Assembly: GCA_021807975.1 (NCBI GenBank)
Contig: JAKBCJ010000131.1
Coordinates: 1-10,652 of the forward strand
Direction: 5' to 3'
Length of the DNA: 10,652 bases
DNA from: Pseudomonadota bacterium
GTDB taxonomy: Bacteria; Pseudomonadota; Alphaproteobacteria; Acetobacterales; Acetobacteraceae
The notes below the pieces were generated by a model that did not search any database, was not told where the DNA came from, and was given only the letters and a program-made list of their open reading frames with translations. This document shows positions 8,471-10,652 of this stretch, in pieces. The stretch's first letter is position 1. Each line of letters opens with the position of its first letter. The position numbers and the translations under genes are program-made.

Positions 8471-9985
8471 ATGTCGATACCGTATTATGACTGCATCGCC
8501 CATCATGCGATGCGCCAACCCGGCTCGCTGGCGGCGGTGGATTTGGCCACCAACCGGCGACACACCTACCGCGCGTTCGATAGCCGTATCTCCCGATTGG
8601 CTGCTTCGTTCAGAAACCAGTTCGGTATCGGTCCAGGGGACCGCGTCGCCGTGCTGGCCCCGAACGCCACTGATACGTTCGAGGTGCAGTTCGCCTGCGG
8701 CCGCATCGGCGCCATCTTCGTGCCGCTGAACTGGCGGCTGGCCAACCCGGAACTGCGAGCAATCCTGGACGACTGCGCCCCGGCAATGCTGATCCATGAC
8801 CCGGAATTCGCCGCCCGTGCCGCCGAACTGGCCGCATCCGGCGGCATTCCGAACCAAATATCGCTTGGCGAGGAATTCGAGGGCCTTGCCTACGACGGGC
8901 CGCCGCTGGATCAGCCCGTTGCCGCCACATTGGACGATATTTCGACCATCCTTTACACGTCCGGCACAACCGGAAGGCCCAAGGGCGCGATCATTACCCA
9001 TGGCATGAATTTCTGGAACAGCGTTCACAGTTTCGGTACCGCATCGGTTGGACGCTCCACCGTATTCTTGTGCCTGCTTCCATTGTTCCATACCGGCGGC
9101 CTGAACGTATTCTCCTATCCGGTATTCCAGGCCGGGGGCACCGTGGTCATCATGCGCGCGTTCGACGCCGGGGAGGCTTTGCGGCTGATTGGCGACCCGG
9201 CCATGGGCATCACCCATGTATTCGGCGTGCCGGCGAACTATCAGTTCATGGGCCAGCATCCGAGGTTCGCCGAAACCGATGTGACCAGGCTGGCGTTTGC
9301 CGGCGTCGGTGGCGCCCCCACGCCCGATACCATCCTGCACCAATGGCAGCAGCGCGGCGCCCTGCTGCAGCAGGGATACGGGATGACCGAGACGTCCCCG
9401 CTGGTGCTGGTGCTGGATAAGGAAGACGCGGTCCGTAAGGTCGGGTCGGCAGGCAAGCCTATGCTGAACATGCAAACCCGCGTGGTGGGCGACGACGGCT
9501 CCGACGCCCCGCCCGGCACAATCGGCGAGCTGTGGGTGAAGGGTCCGAATATTACGAAAGGCTATTGGCGGCAGCCGGAAGCGACGGCGGCGGCATTCAC
9601 AGATGGCTGGCTCCACACCGGCGATGCCGCGGTGGTGGATGACGAAGGTTATTACTTCATCGTGGACCGCTGGAAGGACATGTACATTTCCGGTGGGGAG
9701 AATGTGTACCCCGCCGAGGTGGAGAACGTACTCTACCAGAACGACGCCATCGCCGAGGCAGCGGTAATCGGTATCTCCGACACGCGCTGGGGTCAGGTGG
9801 GCCGCGCAGTGGTGGTACTGAAAGCCGGCGCCGTTCTGACCGAGGACGACATCGTGGCCCACTGCGCGGCCAATCTCGCTCGGTACAAACTGCCGCACTC
9901 GGTGGTGTTTACGCAGGCGCTGCCGCGCAATGCCACCGGGAAAGTACACAAGCCAACGTTGCGAAAGACGTTTGGCGAGGGGTAG
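8471..9985 (+). CDS. AMP-forming acyl-CoA synthetase (fatty acid-CoA ligase family)
   Basis: The 504-residue product belongs to the adenylate-forming (ANL) superfamily, which activates a carboxylic acid with ATP to acyl-AMP and then transfers it to CoA. Visible motifs in order are the phosphate-binding loop YTSGTTGRPKG (162-172), the aromatic segment FHTGGLNVF (206-214), YGMTETSP (303-310), GWLHTGD (379-385) and the hinge VDRWKDMYISGGENVYPAEVE (398-418, hinge Asp399). The C-terminal PRNATGK carries the catalytic lysine Lys491. This layout fits medium- or long-chain fatty acid-CoA ligases, though aromatic or other acids cannot be excluded. GGAGG (8460-8464) lies 6 nt before the ATG and the gap to the P450 stop is 12 nt, so the two genes form an operon. 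It likely activates the acid made from the P450 product. A 9-bp inverted repeat spans its stop codon. Confidence 0.95.
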   Translation: MSIPYYDCIAHHAMRQPGSLAAVDLATNRRHTYRAFDSRISRLAASFRNQFGIGPGDRVAVLAPNATDTFEVQFACGRIGAIFVPLNWRLANPELRAILDDCAPAMLIHDPEFAARAAELAASGGIPNQISLGEEFEGLAYDGPPLDQPVAATLDDISTILYTSGTTGRPKGAIITHGMNFWNSVHSFGTASVGRSTVFLCLLPLFHTGGLNVFSYPVFQAGGTVVIMRAFDAGEALRLIGDPAMGITHVFGVPANYQFMGQHPRFAETDVTRLAFAGVGGAPTPDTILHQWQQRGALLQQGYGMTETSPLVLVLDKEDAVRKVGSAGKPMLNMQTRVVGDDGSDAPPGTIGELWVKGPNITKGYWRQPEATAAAFTDGWLHTGDAAVVDDEGYYFIVDRWKDMYISGGENVYPAEVENVLYQNDAIAEAAVIGISDTRWGQVGRAVVVLKAGAVLTEDDIVAHCAANLARYKLPHSVVFTQALPRNATGKVHKPTLRKTFGEG

Positions 9986-10007
9986 CATGTACTCCGCCCG
10001 CCAAACG
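9969..10007 (+). other. Inverted repeat spanning the end of the acyl-CoA synthetase gene
   Basis: CGTTTGGCG (9969-9977) and CGCCAAACG (9999-10007) are perfect 9-bp arms separated by 21 nt that contain the stop codon. No T-run follows, so it is not a classical intrinsic terminator. It could stabilise the 3' end of the P450-ligase mRNA or be a chance repeat at this GC content. Confidence 0.35.
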
Positions 10008-10085
10008 CCATTAGCCTAAGCCAGATGAACCGGAACCAATAAGGGCGTAGCATCGTCATCCGGGGCCACGATAGCCGCGGGTGCT

Positions 10086-10531
10086 ATGGCAAGCGCACCT
10101 GTAGAACGCTATGTCGACCGGATTGTCGACGTTTTGTCCTGCTACGATCGGGTTGTTGCAACTGGGACGCTGGCCACGGTGTGCTAGCCGAGGGTATGAC
10201 GCGGTTCCTCAACGCCAACCAAATCCGCATCTTCGGCTATCCGGAATTTGCCATGACACTGCGCGAGCAGGTGCGCGAAGCGGGGGCATCGCTGGCCGCG
10301 GAAGCCGGGGTCGTGATCAAGCGCGCCGCCAAGGGTCATATCCGCAAGGAGGCGATCGTAACCAAAATTCTGGAATAGCGCGGCGATCATCCCGGTCTGG
10401 TGCATGTCATCTCGGCGATGGAGGCCTGTGACGCTTACAAGCCATGGCACAACAAGCAGACGCACAAGACCTATCTGCGCCCGGACATTGGCAAGTGCCT
10501 GCACTATTATTTCTACTTTATGGACGCCTAG
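10086..10531 (+). pseudogene. Broken N-terminal part of an uncharacterised protein family
   Basis: Reading ATG 10086 gives MASAPVERYVDRIVDVLSC and continues to DRVVATGTLATVC, then meets TAG at 10185-10187. Removing the break by one base (a single-base loss in an original TGC-TAT-GCC-like stretch) continues in the next frame as AEGMTRFLNANQIRIFGYPEF. This runs to an in-frame TAG at 10376-10378, probably from CAG. After it the same frame reads RGDHPGLVHVISAMEACDA and KPWHNKQTHKTYLRPDIGKCLHYYFYFMDA, before TAG 10529-10531 at the apparent insertion-sequence border. The LHYYFYFMDA stretch recalls a widespread, often multicopy family of proteins of unknown function about 400-500 residues long, sometimes annotated as MarR-like; this is from memory. 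Only the N-terminal third or so is present here. The gene cannot make a full product. Confidence 0.72.
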
Positions 10532-10652
10532 AGGGTGTTATGTACTTTTTCTGAGACACCGTTTAATGCAGATGGATGGTCGATTCACGTAAGCCCTATC
10601 CCTCCGATGTGTCCGATGACGAATGGTCGTTGGTTGTTTCGTATTTGACGCT
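10532..10652 (+). mobile_element. Left end of an insertion sequence (IS5-like), cut by the window edge
   Basis: The pseudogene reading stops abruptly at CTAG (10528-10531), and the following sequence (GAGGGTGTTATGTACTTTTT) is AT-richer than everything before it. A transposase gene begins 45 nt later. IS5-group elements often have short terminal repeats and a small YTAR-type target duplication, so CTAG is a candidate target site. The exact border could be a few bases either side, and the right end lies outside the window. Confidence 0.6.
10576..10652 (+). CDS. IS5-family transposase (N-terminal fragment)
   Basis: Twenty-five codons are visible before the window ends. They contain RKPYPSDVSDDEWSLVVSYL, the typical opening of IS5-family DDE transposases (YPSD-[LV]-[ST]-D-[ED]-EW-x2-[VL]). 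The catalytic DDE residues would lie beyond the edge. ATG 10576 gives the family-like start; ATG 10572 and 10566 are out of frame or less suitable. No clear ribosome site is seen. Whether the element is intact is unknown. Confidence 0.75.
   Translation, partial: MVDSRKPYPSDVSDDEWSLVVSYLT

Noticed and set aside
8363..9988. A 541-codon open frame on the minus strand opposite the acyl-CoA synthetase gene
   Set aside because: It is longer than the gene it opposes, but its translation shows no recognisable motif and is rich in His, Arg and Gly. Long antisense frames are expected where codon third positions are GC-rich. The plus-strand gene has all family motifs.
10534..10560. GGTGT and ACACC short inverted arms near the insertion-sequence end
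   Set aside because: Five-base arms 17 nt apart are weak, and without the other end of the element they cannot be called terminal repeats or a terminator.

Overview
The window looks like a piece of chromosome from a GC-rich alphaproteobacterium. Acetobacteraceae or a related Rhodospirillales-type lineage is my inference, from the Rrf2-sufB-sufC layout, the degenerate alphaproteobacterial-style EnvC and a CYP153-type P450. No rRNA or tRNA was seen, so the taxonomy rests on protein resemblance only.

Positions 1-1983 (minus strand) hold the start of a SUF iron-sulfur cluster operon: an Rrf2-family regulator, then sufB, then the first codons of sufC, which runs off the left edge. The regulator and sufB are 8 nt apart, and sufB and sufC overlap by 1 nt. 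Upstream of the regulator is an inverted repeat with the GACT-N5-AGTC core of Fe-S-IscR operators, which suggests autoregulation by cluster status.

Positions 2187-5713 (plus strand) hold three closely spaced genes: an enoyl-CoA hydratase/isomerase-family protein lacking one of the two usual catalytic glutamates, a three-part protein (zinc ribbon, SAM methyltransferase, beta-rich tail), and an EnvC-like murein hydrolase activator with a metal-site-degenerate LytM domain. A possible terminator follows.

Positions 5865-7072 hold msrP, the molybdopterin catalytic subunit of the periplasmic methionine sulfoxide reductase. It overlaps a 98-residue membrane protein of unknown function. This protein sits where the heme subunit msrQ is often found but does not look like MsrQ.

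Positions 7196-9985 hold a two-gene unit, a CYP153-type cytochrome P450 and an AMP-forming acyl-CoA synthetase. The likely route is terminal oxidation of an alkane or fatty acyl chain, followed by CoA activation and beta-oxidation. No ferredoxin, ferredoxin reductase, alcohol dehydrogenase or aldehyde dehydrogenase is in the window.

Positions 10086-10652 are a decayed mobile zone: a pseudogene of an uncharacterised protein family, broken by a frameshift, a nonsense codon and apparently an insertion sequence, whose IS5-like transposase starts at 10576 and runs off the right edge. Most of the window is well-understood metabolism and housekeeping. The items most worth a second look are the msrP-linked small membrane protein, the putative Rrf2 operator, the atypical crotonase and the domain composition of the methyltransferase.
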